64,000 nt of DNA from UBA2020 sp964551435 (GTDB lineage Bacteria; Pseudomonadota; Alphaproteobacteria; Micavibrionales; UBA2020), in the NCBI GenBank assembly GCA_964551435.1, contig CAZKBS010000003.1:1-64000 (forward strand), written 5' to 3'. Both the position numbers and the translations under genes were made by a program. Each line of letters begins with the position of its first letter. The first letter of the stretch is position 1. The notes under the pieces were generated by a model. That model was not told the DNA's origin. It saw nothing but the letters and a program-made list of their open reading frames with translations, and searched no databases. Of this stretch, positions 52,099 to 61,578 are shown in pieces.

Positions 52099-52788
52099 TT
52101 AGGCGGGGCCGCTTCTGCCGGAGGGGCTGCGCGGTATTTGGGTATCTGCTGCGGGTGATGCAGCGGTCAGACGCCCGCGCAGGCTGCTCGCGAAGACCTG
52201 CGGCGCGATGAAATCGGGCTCTTTTTCCAGCGACAGATAATCGAACATTCTTTTCTGCGCGGCGGCATCGGTCGCAAGCCCCGTGCGGATATAGGGCCTG
52301 TAATCACCGTGATAGCCCTTGGGCGCTTTGCCGACGGGGGTGATTTGAATTTGCTCCGGCTCTGCATTCATGACGCGGCGCCATTCATCCATCGTCGCAG
52401 GGCCATCGAAAAGAACGGTGTCGAAAGCCATGGGCTCTGCCCCGCCTTTGTCGCTGCCCACGCGCAGTACCGGCGTCACGTGGAACCACCATATCTGCTG
52501 TCCGTGCGGAAAATCGACAACAAGGTCGCGCTTGGGCGTTTCGAATGCCCAGCCCTTCTCCGGCAGCAGTTTCATTCCGGCCAGTTTGTGGCACATCAAA
52601 TGCGCGCGCGCGGCGCAGCCATCATCGGTATAGGCATGCGACACGTTGTCCATCGCGCGCAGTTCATCGAAAACTTCCAGCGCACGGGCGGGCGAGATGA
52701 CCGGCGCAGCATCCGGCGCCAGCGGAAAAAATCCGCTGCGGTCTCGCCGGAAATTAAAAAGATCGCGCAAGTGATGGCTCAATGTCAT
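52099..52788 (-). CDS. Protein-glutaminase-like deamidase
   Basis: 229 residues. Three blocks in the right order fit the protein-glutaminase superfamily: DGCAARAHLMCHKL with Cys58 (family GCxxRAxxM), IWWFHVTPVLRV with His103 (family WxHVAP) and AFDTVLFDGPATMDEW with Asp123 (family DPSLFDxPVTxxEW). That gives a Cys-His-Asp triad for side-chain amide hydrolysis of protein Gln. No signal peptide or pro-region is visible, so it is cytosolic or exported by another route. Pro/Ser-rich tail. First gene of the accessory block with three unknown genes downstream. Confidence 0.68.
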   Translation of the reverse strand: MTLSHHLRDLFNFRRDRSGFFPLAPDAAPVISPARALEVFDELRAMDNVSHAYTDDGCAARAHLMCHKLAGMKLLPEKGWAFETPKRDLVVDFPHGQQIWWFHVTPVLRVGSDKGGAEPMAFDTVLFDGPATMDEWRRVMNAEPEQIQITPVGKAPKGYHGDYRPYIRTGLATDAAAQKRMFDYLSLEKEPDFIAPQVFASSLRGRLTAASPAADTQIPRSPSGRSGPA

Positions 52789-52857
52789 GGGCGTATTATA
52801 ACAAACAGAGCCTTAAAGGCGCGTTAAAAGCGAAAGCACAGATAAGCCGCTGGAAAA

Positions 52858-54510
52858 TCAGACTTTTTCGCGGCGCAGATGCCAGCCGATGCGCAAATCC
52901 GGCGCGGCGCTGATGCCTGACAGAACGATTTGCAGGGCGCGGCGGGGCGTATCCCCCTCGCCCGCGTAAACGCTGTCTTCCATCGACAGCACGGCGTTAT
53001 CGGCCGCGAAACGCCAGCCGATGCCGCTGCGCGCGCGCAGCAGAACCTCGGCACCGTCCTGTATCAGCGACGCCTGAATGCACGGATGCAGGTGGAAACG
53101 GATGGCGAAATGCGCCCCCGCCTTGCCCGCCAGAATGTCTTCGCCGGAAAGCGTCTCCCCGCCATCAAGCAGCGTGAGGCGGCGGTGATGCACAAGACCA
53201 TAGCGCGGCATGTAGCCGCTGTGGCTCGCGATAATCGCCGCCGTGTGTTCGTCTTCGTTGCGCTGCGCGGTCATTTCGGGGCGCGCCGTCAGCTGGCCGT
53301 TATCGTCATAGGTGCAGGCATTGCGGTTATCGACAACCAGCGTCGAGTGCGCCGCCGTGCTGCGCAGCAGATCGCGCCATTTGCCCGCGACGGGCGTGGT
53401 GCCGCAATTCACAATCACGCGGTCTTTGCCGAAACCGTATTCAAACCCCAAAAGCCCTGCATGCGCGCGCTGGCTGTATTTGGGCATGCTGCCAAGGCCG
53501 ACGTCCATGATGACACTGGCGCGGCCGAGCTGGATTTTTTCGTACCCGCAATGCGGCAGGCTTTTCATCGCCTTGCCGCGCGCGCCGGAATGCATCAGCG
53601 TCGCATCGCAAATATTCGGGTTGCCTTCCTGCCCGCCGTTGAACTGGCAGAACGCGCCGTCGCTGTGACGGAAGAATTTGACCGCCGGCGCCAGCTTGTC
53701 GATGGCATGCTGCAATTCGGCTGGCAAATCCAGACGCGCCGCCGTGACGGCAGTGCGCAAATCAACCAGACATTGCAGAAATTCGAATGTCGCCTGCGGG
53801 CTGCGCGATACGTGGCCGCCATCGGGCAAAATCTGCATCTTGATTTCGCGCAGGATCATGTGGAACGCCTGCTCCAGACGCTCTTCGCCGTCATCAAGCG
53901 CAAGACCGCTGTAGGCAAGCCCCTTCAGCGCGCGCATCAGCGGAATACCGTAGAGCGCCCCCGGCAACACCCGCGCCAGATAACGCGACTGTTTTACCAG
54001 ACTGGAAAACCACGCGTGGCGGAAATCATCATCGGCGCTCGCGCAGAAGAAATCATGAAACGAAATCCAGGCGGCGATACGCACGCCCGTGACTTCGGGG
54101 CCCCAACCAGGCAGGCCGGGCTGCGGCTTTTCGTTATGGCGCAGCCAGTAGAGCACCATTTCGCGCGCCATGCGGCGGGCACGGTCGCCGCCAACGCTGC
54201 GCAAATCGCGCAGCCATTCAAACCCGTGCAGTTCTTCCAGCCATTCCGGCTTGGCTGCTGCGGGGCGCCACGATACTTCTTCTTTTTCGAAGGTCTGGCC
54301 AGCGAAGCGGAAAATACCCGCCATCATATCGCGGCCGCGCGCGGCGTCGCCCGCCCACGGGTCGGGCGGCACAACGCGCAAACGATCCGGCACACGCTGG
54401 GGCATCGCCAGCCCCGCCAGCGGCAACAGCGCGTTGATTTTGGCGATATCGCCCAGCTTTTGCAGCGGGCGGATTCCGCGATAGATGAGACTCTGCTCTG
54501 TCAGCAACAT
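52858..54510 (-). CDS. Heparinase II/III family protein
   Basis: 550 residues, ATG 54510. N-terminal helical toroid (LRDLRSVGGDRARRMAREMV, PGWGPEVTGVRIAAWISF), then the beta-sandwich Heparinase_II_III domain with NCGTTPVAGKWRDLLRSTAAHSTLVVD and the HRRLTLLDGGETLSGED segment. This alphaproteobacterial type, found next to rsmB and rpe, lacks a signal peptide; its polysaccharide substrate is unknown. The purH gene that often follows is absent; the deamidase-like gene follows instead after 69 bp. Confidence 0.83.
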   Translation of the reverse strand: MLLTEQSLIYRGIRPLQKLGDIAKINALLPLAGLAMPQRVPDRLRVVPPDPWAGDAARGRDMMAGIFRFAGQTFEKEEVSWRPAAAKPEWLEELHGFEWLRDLRSVGGDRARRMAREMVLYWLRHNEKPQPGLPGWGPEVTGVRIAAWISFHDFFCASADDDFRHAWFSSLVKQSRYLARVLPGALYGIPLMRALKGLAYSGLALDDGEERLEQAFHMILREIKMQILPDGGHVSRSPQATFEFLQCLVDLRTAVTAARLDLPAELQHAIDKLAPAVKFFRHSDGAFCQFNGGQEGNPNICDATLMHSGARGKAMKSLPHCGYEKIQLGRASVIMDVGLGSMPKYSQRAHAGLLGFEYGFGKDRVIVNCGTTPVAGKWRDLLRSTAAHSTLVVDNRNACTYDDNGQLTARPEMTAQRNEDEHTAAIIASHSGYMPRYGLVHHRRLTLLDGGETLSGEDILAGKAGAHFAIRFHLHPCIQASLIQDGAEVLLRARSGIGWRFAADNAVLSMEDSVYAGEGDTPRRALQIVLSGISAAPDLRIGWHLRREKV

Positions 54511-54582
54511 CAAACAACCCCAATGAACACCGAACCCCTTCGGTGAACACTCCCCTATCTCTGCCGTCTACCCCCGGAAGAC

Positions 54583-55233
54583 TTACCCGCGCAACCGCGA
54601 GATGGCCTCCCTGTAGTCTTTTTCTTTGAAAACGGCCGTCCCCGCCACAAGCACGTCTGCGCCTGCGGCAATTACTTGCTTTGCGGTTTCGGCATTGACG
54701 CCACCGTCGACTTCGAGATCGATGTCACGCCCCGTCGCGTCGATACGCGCGCGGATGTCAGCGATTTTGTCGAGCAGCGGTATGAATTTCTGTCCCCCGA
54801 AGCCGGGATTGACCGTCATGACCAGAATGAGGTCAATGTCGTCGATGATGTAATCCAGCACGGATGTCGGGGTATGCGGGTTGAGCGAGATGCCCGCTTT
54901 TTTACCGTAAGACTTGATCAGCTGGATCGTGCGGTGCGGATGCGCGCCCGCTTCGGGATGAAAGGTGATGATATCCGCGCCGGCCTTGGCAAAACCTTCG
55001 ACATAGTTATCGACTGGTGCGATCATCAGATGCACATCGAAAGGCTTTTTGGTGACTTTGCGCAGGGATTCAACGACAACGGGGCCAAAGGTGATGTTGG
55101 GCACGAAATGGCCGTCCATAACATCCAGATGTATGTAATCCGCCCCCGCCTCGTCGATGGCCTGAACCTCAGCGCCCAGCTTCGAGAAATCTGCGGAAAG
55201 AATGGAAGGAGCTATGCGAACCCGTTGACTCAT
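54583..55233 (-). CDS. rpe: Ribulose-phosphate 3-epimerase
   Basis: 216 residues. Interconverts ribulose 5-phosphate and xylulose 5-phosphate. TIM barrel with IAPSILSADFSKLG, the metal-site HLDVMDGHFVPNITFGP, NPGFGGQKF and the catalytic Asp in DLEVDGGVN. Complete and typical. Lies 78 bp after rsmB with a perfect palindrome in the gap. Confidence 0.97.
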   Translation of the reverse strand: MSQRVRIAPSILSADFSKLGAEVQAIDEAGADYIHLDVMDGHFVPNITFGPVVVESLRKVTKKPFDVHLMIAPVDNYVEGFAKAGADIITFHPEAGAHPHRTIQLIKSYGKKAGISLNPHTPTSVLDYIIDDIDLILVMTVNPGFGGQKFIPLLDKIADIRARIDATGRDIDLEVDGGVNAETAKQVIAAGADVLVAGTAVFKEKDYREAISRLRG

Positions 55234-55248
55234 AAAACTTTTATACCA

Positions 55249-55266
55249 GCCCGATTCGAATCGGGC
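55249..55266. repeat. Perfect 18-bp palindrome between rsmB and rpe
   Basis: GCCCGATTCGAATCGGGC reads the same on both strands. As RNA it forms a 7-bp stem with a TCGA loop; no T-run follows in the minus direction apart from AAAAGTTTT further on. Operator, weak terminator or processing site are all possible. Confidence 0.6.
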
Positions 55267-55311
55267 AACTTGGAAATGCGGACTCTGGTAAAAAAGTCGG
55301 GAAATATGGAA

Positions 55312-56655
55312 TCAGCGCGGCGCCTTCACAAACCGCGCGGCATAAAAACCGTCGATGCCGCCATATTCGCGCCAGTGATGCGGCAAGGCGCGCAGCTCGC
55401 CGCGCGATGTCAGCATCGCGTTGATGCCCGATACTTCGCCCGCGCGAATGGGCGTTAAAACCGCGCCCGCCGCCTGCGCAAGCAGCCAGTCGGTTTGCGC
55501 CTCGCTCTCCGCCTTTTGTACGGAGCAGGTGCAATACAAAAGCACCCCGCCCGGCTTCAGCATTTTGAGCGCATTCAGCATCAGGCGTTTTTGCAGCGCG
55601 GCCAGCTTGTCCTGATCGCGGATATCTTTCAGACGCAGCACGTCCGGCTGGTGACGGATCGTGCCCGTTGCGCTGCACGGCGCATCGAGCAGTACGGCAT
55701 CCGCCAGCGCGGGCGGCGTCCATGCCGCGCCATCGGCCACCACAGTAGCGGCAGATAAATGGAGGCGCGCCATATTTTCCTGCAAACGCTTCAGTCGCGG
55801 GGCGGAGCGGTCCAGCGCAATCACCTCCGCGCCCAGCGCCGCCAGCTGCGCGGTTTTACCGCCCGGCGCGGCGCAGAGATCAATAATTTTTTTGCCGCGC
55901 AGATCACCGCCGAAATGCGCCGCGATAAATTTCACAGGCAGCGCGGCGGCGGCGTTTTGCACCCACCACACACCGTCGTCAAACCCCGCCAGCCCCGGGA
56001 CGAAACCCGCCGACGGCAAGCGCAGCGACCCTGTTGGCAGCAATGTCGCCGCCAGACGTTCGGCCCATAGCGCCGGGTTTTCTTTGACGGTAAAATCAAC
56101 CGGCGCATCCGACAAATTCGCGACCGCGATATCCAGCGCGGTTTCGACGCCGTAATCATCCACCCACTGACGCCACAGCCAGTCGGGTGTGTTGATGCGT
56201 CCGGCGTCGCGCGACTCCAGCTGCGGTAAACCATCCTGCGCGATGCGGCGCATGACTGCATTCACCAATGATTTTTGCCACGCCATGCCGGTTTGCGCCG
56301 CCAGTTCGACGGATGTGTTCACGGCGGCATGCGGCGGCATTTGCAAAAACGCGATTTGCGCCGCGCCCAGACGCAGCACATTCAGCAGTTGCTGCGGCTT
56401 CAGATGTTCAAGCGGTTCATGCAGCAGCGCGGCAAGCGCGGTATCCATCTGCGGCGCGCGTTTCAAAACCGTCGCCACCAAAAGACGCACAAAGCCGCGG
56501 TCACGGGTTTCAAGCGCGGCAAAGGCGTCCTCCGCCTGCGCATAGGCTTCATCCAGACTGCGGCGCTGAAAAAAGATATCGTTGAGAATATTGAACGCGA
56601 CGAGGCGCGATGCCAAACCGTCGCCCGCCGGCGTTATTTCCGGCGTGCTTTTCAC
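55312..56655 (-). CDS. rsmB: 16S rRNA (cytosine967-C5)-methyltransferase RsmB
   Basis: 447 residues, GTG start. N-terminal NusB-like helical domain (LVAFNILNDIFFQRRSLDEA to SLVNAVMRRI), then the Rossmann core: IIDLCAAPGGKTAQLAAL, DAPCSATGTIRHQPDV with one catalytic Cys and YCTCSVQKAESE with the other. Domain order and length fit E. coli RsmB. Start overlaps the chorismate mutase stop (GTGA), so they are translationally coupled. Confidence 0.94.
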   Translation of the reverse strand: MKSTPEITPAGDGLASRLVAFNILNDIFFQRRSLDEAYAQAEDAFAALETRDRGFVRLLVATVLKRAPQMDTALAALLHEPLEHLKPQQLLNVLRLGAAQIAFLQMPPHAAVNTSVELAAQTGMAWQKSLVNAVMRRIAQDGLPQLESRDAGRINTPDWLWRQWVDDYGVETALDIAVANLSDAPVDFTVKENPALWAERLAATLLPTGSLRLPSAGFVPGLAGFDDGVWWVQNAAAALPVKFIAAHFGGDLRGKKIIDLCAAPGGKTAQLAALGAEVIALDRSAPRLKRLQENMARLHLSAATVVADGAAWTPPALADAVLLDAPCSATGTIRHQPDVLRLKDIRDQDKLAALQKRLMLNALKMLKPGGVLLYCTCSVQKAESEAQTDWLLAQAAGAVLTPIRAGEVSGINAMLTSRGELRALPHHWREYGGIDGFYAARFVKAPR

Positions 56656-57080
56656 TTGCGGGCAGCCTTTTTAGAGGGGGCTTTTTTGGCAGTGGCTTTT
56701 TTGTCCGCCGGTTTGGCCACGCCCGCTTTTTCGAGCTGCGCCTGATACTTCAGCACCTCTTCTTCCGCGCAGGACTGGTAAATGAGCATGGTATAGAGCG
56801 TACGCACGAAATCGGGGTCAATTCCATAAAGAATACCAAGCTTGACCGCATTATTGCGTACCTCATTCACCCGCCCGCCCAGAAACGCCGGAATATCGTG
56901 CTTTATCTTGACCTTGGCCACATCGCGCACCACATCAAACCTGTCGCCGAGAAGCTTCAGCAGCTGCGCATCGATTTTATCGATTTTGCGGCGATGCTGC
57001 TTCAGCACCTGTGCGGCCAGCGCGGCTTTATCGGCGGCATATTTATGGTTATTGGCGGCGGGTGGCGTGCTTTTCTTCAT
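56652..57080 (-). CDS. Chorismate mutase, AroQ type, with Lys/Ala-rich tail
   Basis: 142 residues. AroQ helical fold: HRRKIDKIDAQLLKLLGDRF (RxxIDxxDxxLLxLLxxR), VAKVKIKHDIP with the active-site Lys, GGRVNEVRNNAVKLG and a third helix VRTLYTMLIYQSCAEEE. Converts chorismate to prephenate. The last about 25 residues are a Lys/Ala/Pro repeat tail (KKATAKKAPSKKAARK) not needed for catalysis. ATG 57080 is preferred to TTG 57086. Confidence 0.82.
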   Translation of the reverse strand: MKKSTPPAANNHKYAADKAALAAQVLKQHRRKIDKIDAQLLKLLGDRFDVVRDVAKVKIKHDIPAFLGGRVNEVRNNAVKLGILYGIDPDFVRTLYTMLIYQSCAEEEVLKYQAQLEKAGVAKPADKKATAKKAPSKKAARK

Positions 57081-57155
57081 CTTCAATCTCTGTTAAACAA
57101 TGGGCGTCATAATCTTCAGTCTAGCACCGATAACGTCCAACAATAAAGGTTGCTG

Positions 57156-58517
57156 ATGCGTCTTTTGGGGTGTGTTTTTATTCTTGTTCTCGCTGTGCTG
57201 TTGCCGGTATCCCCCGCAGCGGCGGAGAAGATTTTCAATGCCGAGAGCTTCACGCTGGACAACGGCCTCAAGGTCGTGGTCATTCCCAACCACCGCGCGC
57301 CGGTGGTGACGCATATGATATGGTACAAATTCGGCGGCGCGGATGAAACGCCGGGCAAATCGGGCATCGCCCATTTTCTCGAACACCTGATGTTCAAAGG
57401 CACGCCGAAGGTGCCGGATGGCCAATTCTCCCGCATTGTCAAAAAACTCGGCGGCAACGACAACGCCTTCACATCACACGATTTCACCGCCTACTACCAG
57501 AACGTGCCGCGCATGCATCTGGAGCGGGTGATGGAAATGGAATCCGACCGCATGAAAAACCTGACCCTGCGCGAAGAAGAAGTCGCCGCGGAACGTCAGG
57601 TCATTATCGAAGAGCGCCGACTGCGCGTCGATAGCCGGCCACAGGCAAAGTTTCAGGAACAGATGATGAGCACGCTGTTCATCAATCACCCCTATAGCGT
57701 GCCCGTTATCGGCTGGCTGCACGAAATCCGCGAGCTGACGCGCGACGACGCCTTCGAACAATATGATGCATGGTATGCGCCGAATAACGCCATCCTGATC
57801 GTATCAGGCGATATCACGGCCAAGGAACTGGAGCCGCTGGCCAAAAAATATTACGGCCCCATCGCCGCGCAAACCGTACCGGAGCGTAACCGCACCCGTC
57901 CCGCCCCCATCGTTGCCGCCCCGCGACTGGTGATGGAAGATGCGCGTATTGGCCAGCCGCTGATCATGAAAACCTGGCGCGCGCCGCGCGGCAATGACGC
58001 ACTGGACATGCTGTCGGAAATTCTTGGCGGCACGTCAACGTCACGACTGTACAAACGTCTGGTGGTAGAGCGTAAGCTCGCCGTATCCGCCAGCGCCAGC
58101 TATGAGCCCATCAGCCTGAACGAAACCATATTTACGATTTACGCCACGCCCGCCCCCGGCGTTTCGCTGAACGAGCTTGAAGCCGCCGTCGGCCAAGAAA
58201 TCGGCCAGCTGCTTGAAAAAGGCGTCACGCTCGAAGAACTCAACTCCGCCAAGGGTCGTAAGCGCGCCAGCCTCACCTATTACCTCGACAGCCTGCAAGG
58301 CCCTGCGCTTTTGTTCGGCCGCGTACTCACCAGCGGCTTCAGCATTGATTACGTCGAAAATATTACCAACCGGCTGGAAAAGCTGTCGATTGAAGACGTC
58401 AGTCAGGCGGCAAATACATTATTCAAAAGCGACGACTATCCGGTGACCGGCATCCTGATGCCCAAAGCGCCGCCGCCCGCAGCCGATAAACCTGCCGTAC
58501 AGGGAGCCAAACAATGA
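57156..58517 (+). CDS. M16 family zinc metallopeptidase, active subunit
   Basis: 453 residues from ATG 57156 (AAAGG 6 bp upstream). Signal peptide (LLGCVFILVLAVLLPVSPAAA). The inverted zinc motif HxxEH is present as HFLEH at 73-77, with the distal Glu in the VAAERQVIIEERR helix about 76 residues on. Pitrilysin/mitochondrial processing peptidase-like, periplasmic. Forms a pair with the next gene (4-bp overlap). Confidence 0.92.
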   Translation: MRLLGCVFILVLAVLLPVSPAAAEKIFNAESFTLDNGLKVVVIPNHRAPVVTHMIWYKFGGADETPGKSGIAHFLEHLMFKGTPKVPDGQFSRIVKKLGGNDNAFTSHDFTAYYQNVPRMHLERVMEMESDRMKNLTLREEEVAAERQVIIEERRLRVDSRPQAKFQEQMMSTLFINHPYSVPVIGWLHEIRELTRDDAFEQYDAWYAPNNAILIVSGDITAKELEPLAKKYYGPIAAQTVPERNRTRPAPIVAAPRLVMEDARIGQPLIMKTWRAPRGNDALDMLSEILGGTSTSRLYKRLVVERKLAVSASASYEPISLNETIFTIYATPAPGVSLNELEAAVGQEIGQLLEKGVTLEELNSAKGRKRASLTYYLDSLQGPALLFGRVLTSGFSIDYVENITNRLEKLSIEDVSQAANTLFKSDDYPVTGILMPKAPPPAADKPAVQGAKQ

Positions 58518-59932
58518 CCCCCCGCACCCTGATATTGACAGCAGCGCTTTGCGCCAGTTTGTTCGCGTTAACCCCCGCCTTGGCAGAAAAGCCGCAGGAT
58601 ACCAAACCCGCCGATACACTGGCCGCGCATAAAATTCTCGACGTACAGTCATTCAAAACGCCGGCCGGCATCGATGTCTGGCTCGTCAGCGACAAGACCG
58701 TGCCCGTGATTTCGATGGATTTCTCCTTTGAGGGCGGGCTTGCCAACGACCCCGAAGGCAAGCCGGGTGTAGCACGTCTCGTTTCCATCATGCTCGACGA
58801 AGGTGCGGGTACGATTAAAAGTCAGGAATTTCAGGCTAAATTATCCGATAACGCCATCCAGCTGGGTTTCACCGCCGGACGTGATGCGTTTTACGGCCAG
58901 CTGCGCACACTGAAAGAAAACCGTGAACTGGCCTTCGATCTTTTGCAACTGGCGCTGGCGTATCCGCGCTTTGACGCCGATGCCATCGAGCGCATGAAAA
59001 ATTCGAATACGGCGCAAATCAAACACGACCTCGGCGATCCGGCGTGGCTGGTGGCGCGCTGCTTTAACGGCATGGTTTTCGAAGGTCACGCCTATGGCCT
59101 GCCCGGCGCCGGACATCTGGCGTCGATGGCAAGCATCACGCGGCAGGATCTGCTGGATTACACCACATCGCAATTCGTGCGCAGCGGATTGAAACTCGCG
59201 ATTGCGGGCGACATCACCAAGGAAGAAGCCGCACGCCTTGTCGACAAGGCCTTCGGCGGCTTGCCGCTTGAGGGGGACAATGAAAAACCCGGTTTCTTCC
59301 TGCCCAAATACGCAGGCAAGACCATTCTGCTGCCGCTCAATACTCCGCAAACGCAGGTGAACATCGGCGCACCCGGCATTGCCCGCGACGATAAAGACTG
59401 GCATGCGGCGGTGATCATGAATTACATCCTCGGCGGCGGCAGTTTCGATGCGCGACTGATGCGCGAGATCCGCGAAAAACGCGGCCTGACCTACGGCATC
59501 TATTCCAGCCTGCAAAGCATGCGCCAGACCGCGCTTTTGACCGCAGGCTTCGCCGCCAGCAATGAAAAAGTCAAAGAAGCCGTCGACATCCTCAAAGATG
59601 AATGGCGCCGCATGGCCGAAGACGGCGCGACCGAGGTCGAAATCACCGATGCCAAGGCCTATCTCACCGGCTCGCTGCTGCTGGAGCTCACATCGACGGG
59701 CGATATCTCCTCCACACTCAACGGGCTGCAGCGCGACGGGCTCGATGCCGATTACATCAACCGCCGTAATGACGCGCTGATGAAAGTCACCGCGGACGAT
59801 ATCAAACGCGTCGCCCGCCGCCTTTTGAAGGCAGAAGACCTGACCGTGGTGATGGTCGGCAAGCCCGACGGTATTAAACCGGATATTTTGCTCGACCGTC
59901 CGCCGGGCATGAAGGAACCGGAACAGAAATAA
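58514..59932 (+). CDS. M16 family peptidase homologue, non-catalytic subunit
   Basis: 472 residues with signal peptide (LILTAALCASLFALTPALA). Same M16 fold, but the zinc site is gone: GVARLVSIMLDEG replaces the HxxEH region. The C-terminal signature GGGSFDARLMREIREKRGLTYGIYS is intact, as in partner subunits that shape the chamber. Expected to form a heterodimer with the upstream active subunit. Confidence 0.92.
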   Translation: MTPRTLILTAALCASLFALTPALAEKPQDTKPADTLAAHKILDVQSFKTPAGIDVWLVSDKTVPVISMDFSFEGGLANDPEGKPGVARLVSIMLDEGAGTIKSQEFQAKLSDNAIQLGFTAGRDAFYGQLRTLKENRELAFDLLQLALAYPRFDADAIERMKNSNTAQIKHDLGDPAWLVARCFNGMVFEGHAYGLPGAGHLASMASITRQDLLDYTTSQFVRSGLKLAIAGDITKEEAARLVDKAFGGLPLEGDNEKPGFFLPKYAGKTILLPLNTPQTQVNIGAPGIARDDKDWHAAVIMNYILGGGSFDARLMREIREKRGLTYGIYSSLQSMRQTALLTAGFAASNEKVKEAVDILKDEWRRMAEDGATEVEITDAKAYLTGSLLLELTSTGDISSTLNGLQRDGLDADYINRRNDALMKVTADDIKRVARRLLKAEDLTVVMVGKPDGIKPDILLDRPPGMKEPEQK

Positions 59933-59982
59933 GCCGTTCGTATCCCACGCACGACGGCACCATTTTTTTAACAGGATGATTT

Positions 59983-61578
59983 ATGACCGACATCAACCAG
60001 CTGAGCCCATGGCCGCTTTTGAAAGCGCACCACCAGAAACTGGCGACAACGTCGCTGCGCGAATTGTTTGCGCAAGATAGCAAGCGGTTTGAAAAGCTTT
60101 CGCTGCGCCTGCCCGGCATGCTGGCCGATTATTCCAAAAACCACATCACCGAAGAAACGCTGGGCCTTCTGGTCTCCCTCGCCCGCGCCGCCGGCTTTGA
60201 GAAACGCCGCGATGCGATGCTGTCGGGCGAGAAAATCAACGCCACCGAAAACCGTGCCGTACTGCATACCGCACTCCGTGCCGCCCCTGACGCCGATATC
60301 CGCGTTGAGGGTGAAAACGTGGTGCCCGCGATTCACGCCACCCTGAAACGCATGGCCGATTTCTGCGAACAGGTACGCAGCGGCGAATGGAAAGGTCACG
60401 GCGGACAGGCCATAACAGATATCGTCAATATCGGCATCGGCGGCTCCAGCCTTGGCCCGCAGCTGGCTTGCGAGGCGCTGGGCGCCTTTCACCACCCGCG
60501 CCTGCGCGCGCATTACGTTGCGAACGTCGAGGCATCGGACCTCGCCGGAACGCTGGCGCGCGTTAATCCAGAAACCACGATGTTTATCATCGCCTCGAAA
60601 ACCTTCACCACGGCGGAAACGATGCAGAACGCGCATATCGCGCGTTCATGGCTGCTGTCGCATTACAAAAACGATGCCGCCGCCGTCGCGCGCCATTTCG
60701 TCGCCGCATCGACCAATACGGCCGCGGTATCCACCTTTGGGATTGCTCCCGAAAACATGTTCCCGTTTCAGGATTGGGTCGGCGGGCGCTATAGCGTCTG
60801 GTCGTCGATTGGCCTGTCGGTCATGTTGATGATCGGCGCGGATAAATTTAGCGACTTGCTTTCGGGCGCGCGCGATATGGATGCGCATTTCAAATCCGCG
60901 CCGCTGGAGAAAAACCTGCCCGTGCTGTTGGGCCTCATCGGCCTGTGGCACCGCAATTTCTACAATTATCCGGCGCTGGCGGTTATTCCGTATCATGCCG
61001 CGCTGCGCCGCCTGCCCGCCTATTTGCAGCAGCTGGACATGGAAAGCAACGGCAAACGCGTGATGCAGGATGGCAAGCCCGTCCCCGTCGCCACGGGGCC
61101 GATTATTTTCGGCGAACCCGGCACGGATGCGCAGCACAGTTTCTTCCAGTGGCTGCACCAGAGCCCCGATGTCGTGCCCGTCGATTTCATCGTCAGCGTG
61201 AAGCCGACAGACGGCAGCCCCGCGCAGCAAAACATGCTGCTGGCGAACTGCCTTGCCCAAAGCGCCGCACTGATGGCCGGACAACCGAACACTGCCGAGC
61301 CGCACCGGCATTTCACCGGCAACCGCCCCTCCACCACCTTTATGCTGGATGCGCTGACGCCCTATACACTCGGCCTGTTGCTCGCGATGTATGAACACAA
61401 GGTGTTTACGCAAGGCATCCTCTGGTGCGTGAACAGCTTCGATCAATGGGGCGTGGAGCTGGGCAAGGTTCTCGCCAAAGGCCTCGAGCCCGAAATCGCC
61501 GGCACCGCCCCCCCGTCCGGCGACCGCGACAGTTCAACCGCCGGGCTTATCGGGTATATCCACGCGCAAAACGGCTAA
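59983..61578 (+). CDS. pgi: Glucose-6-phosphate isomerase
   Basis: 531 residues. Interconverts glucose 6-phosphate and fructose 6-phosphate. Blocks seen: VNIGIGGSSLGPQLACEAL, SKTFTTAETMQNA, GGRYSVWSSIGLSVML, LQQLDMESNGKRV with catalytic Glu and NSFDQWGVELGK (second PGI signature). ATG 59983 preceded by ACAGGATG. Close to the family length of about 550. Confidence 0.97.
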   Translation: MTDINQLSPWPLLKAHHQKLATTSLRELFAQDSKRFEKLSLRLPGMLADYSKNHITEETLGLLVSLARAAGFEKRRDAMLSGEKINATENRAVLHTALRAAPDADIRVEGENVVPAIHATLKRMADFCEQVRSGEWKGHGGQAITDIVNIGIGGSSLGPQLACEALGAFHHPRLRAHYVANVEASDLAGTLARVNPETTMFIIASKTFTTAETMQNAHIARSWLLSHYKNDAAAVARHFVAASTNTAAVSTFGIAPENMFPFQDWVGGRYSVWSSIGLSVMLMIGADKFSDLLSGARDMDAHFKSAPLEKNLPVLLGLIGLWHRNFYNYPALAVIPYHAALRRLPAYLQQLDMESNGKRVMQDGKPVPVATGPIIFGEPGTDAQHSFFQWLHQSPDVVPVDFIVSVKPTDGSPAQQNMLLANCLAQSAALMAGQPNTAEPHRHFTGNRPSTTFMLDALTPYTLGLLLAMYEHKVFTQGILWCVNSFDQWGVELGKVLAKGLEPEIAGTAPPSGDRDSSTAGLIGYIHAQNG

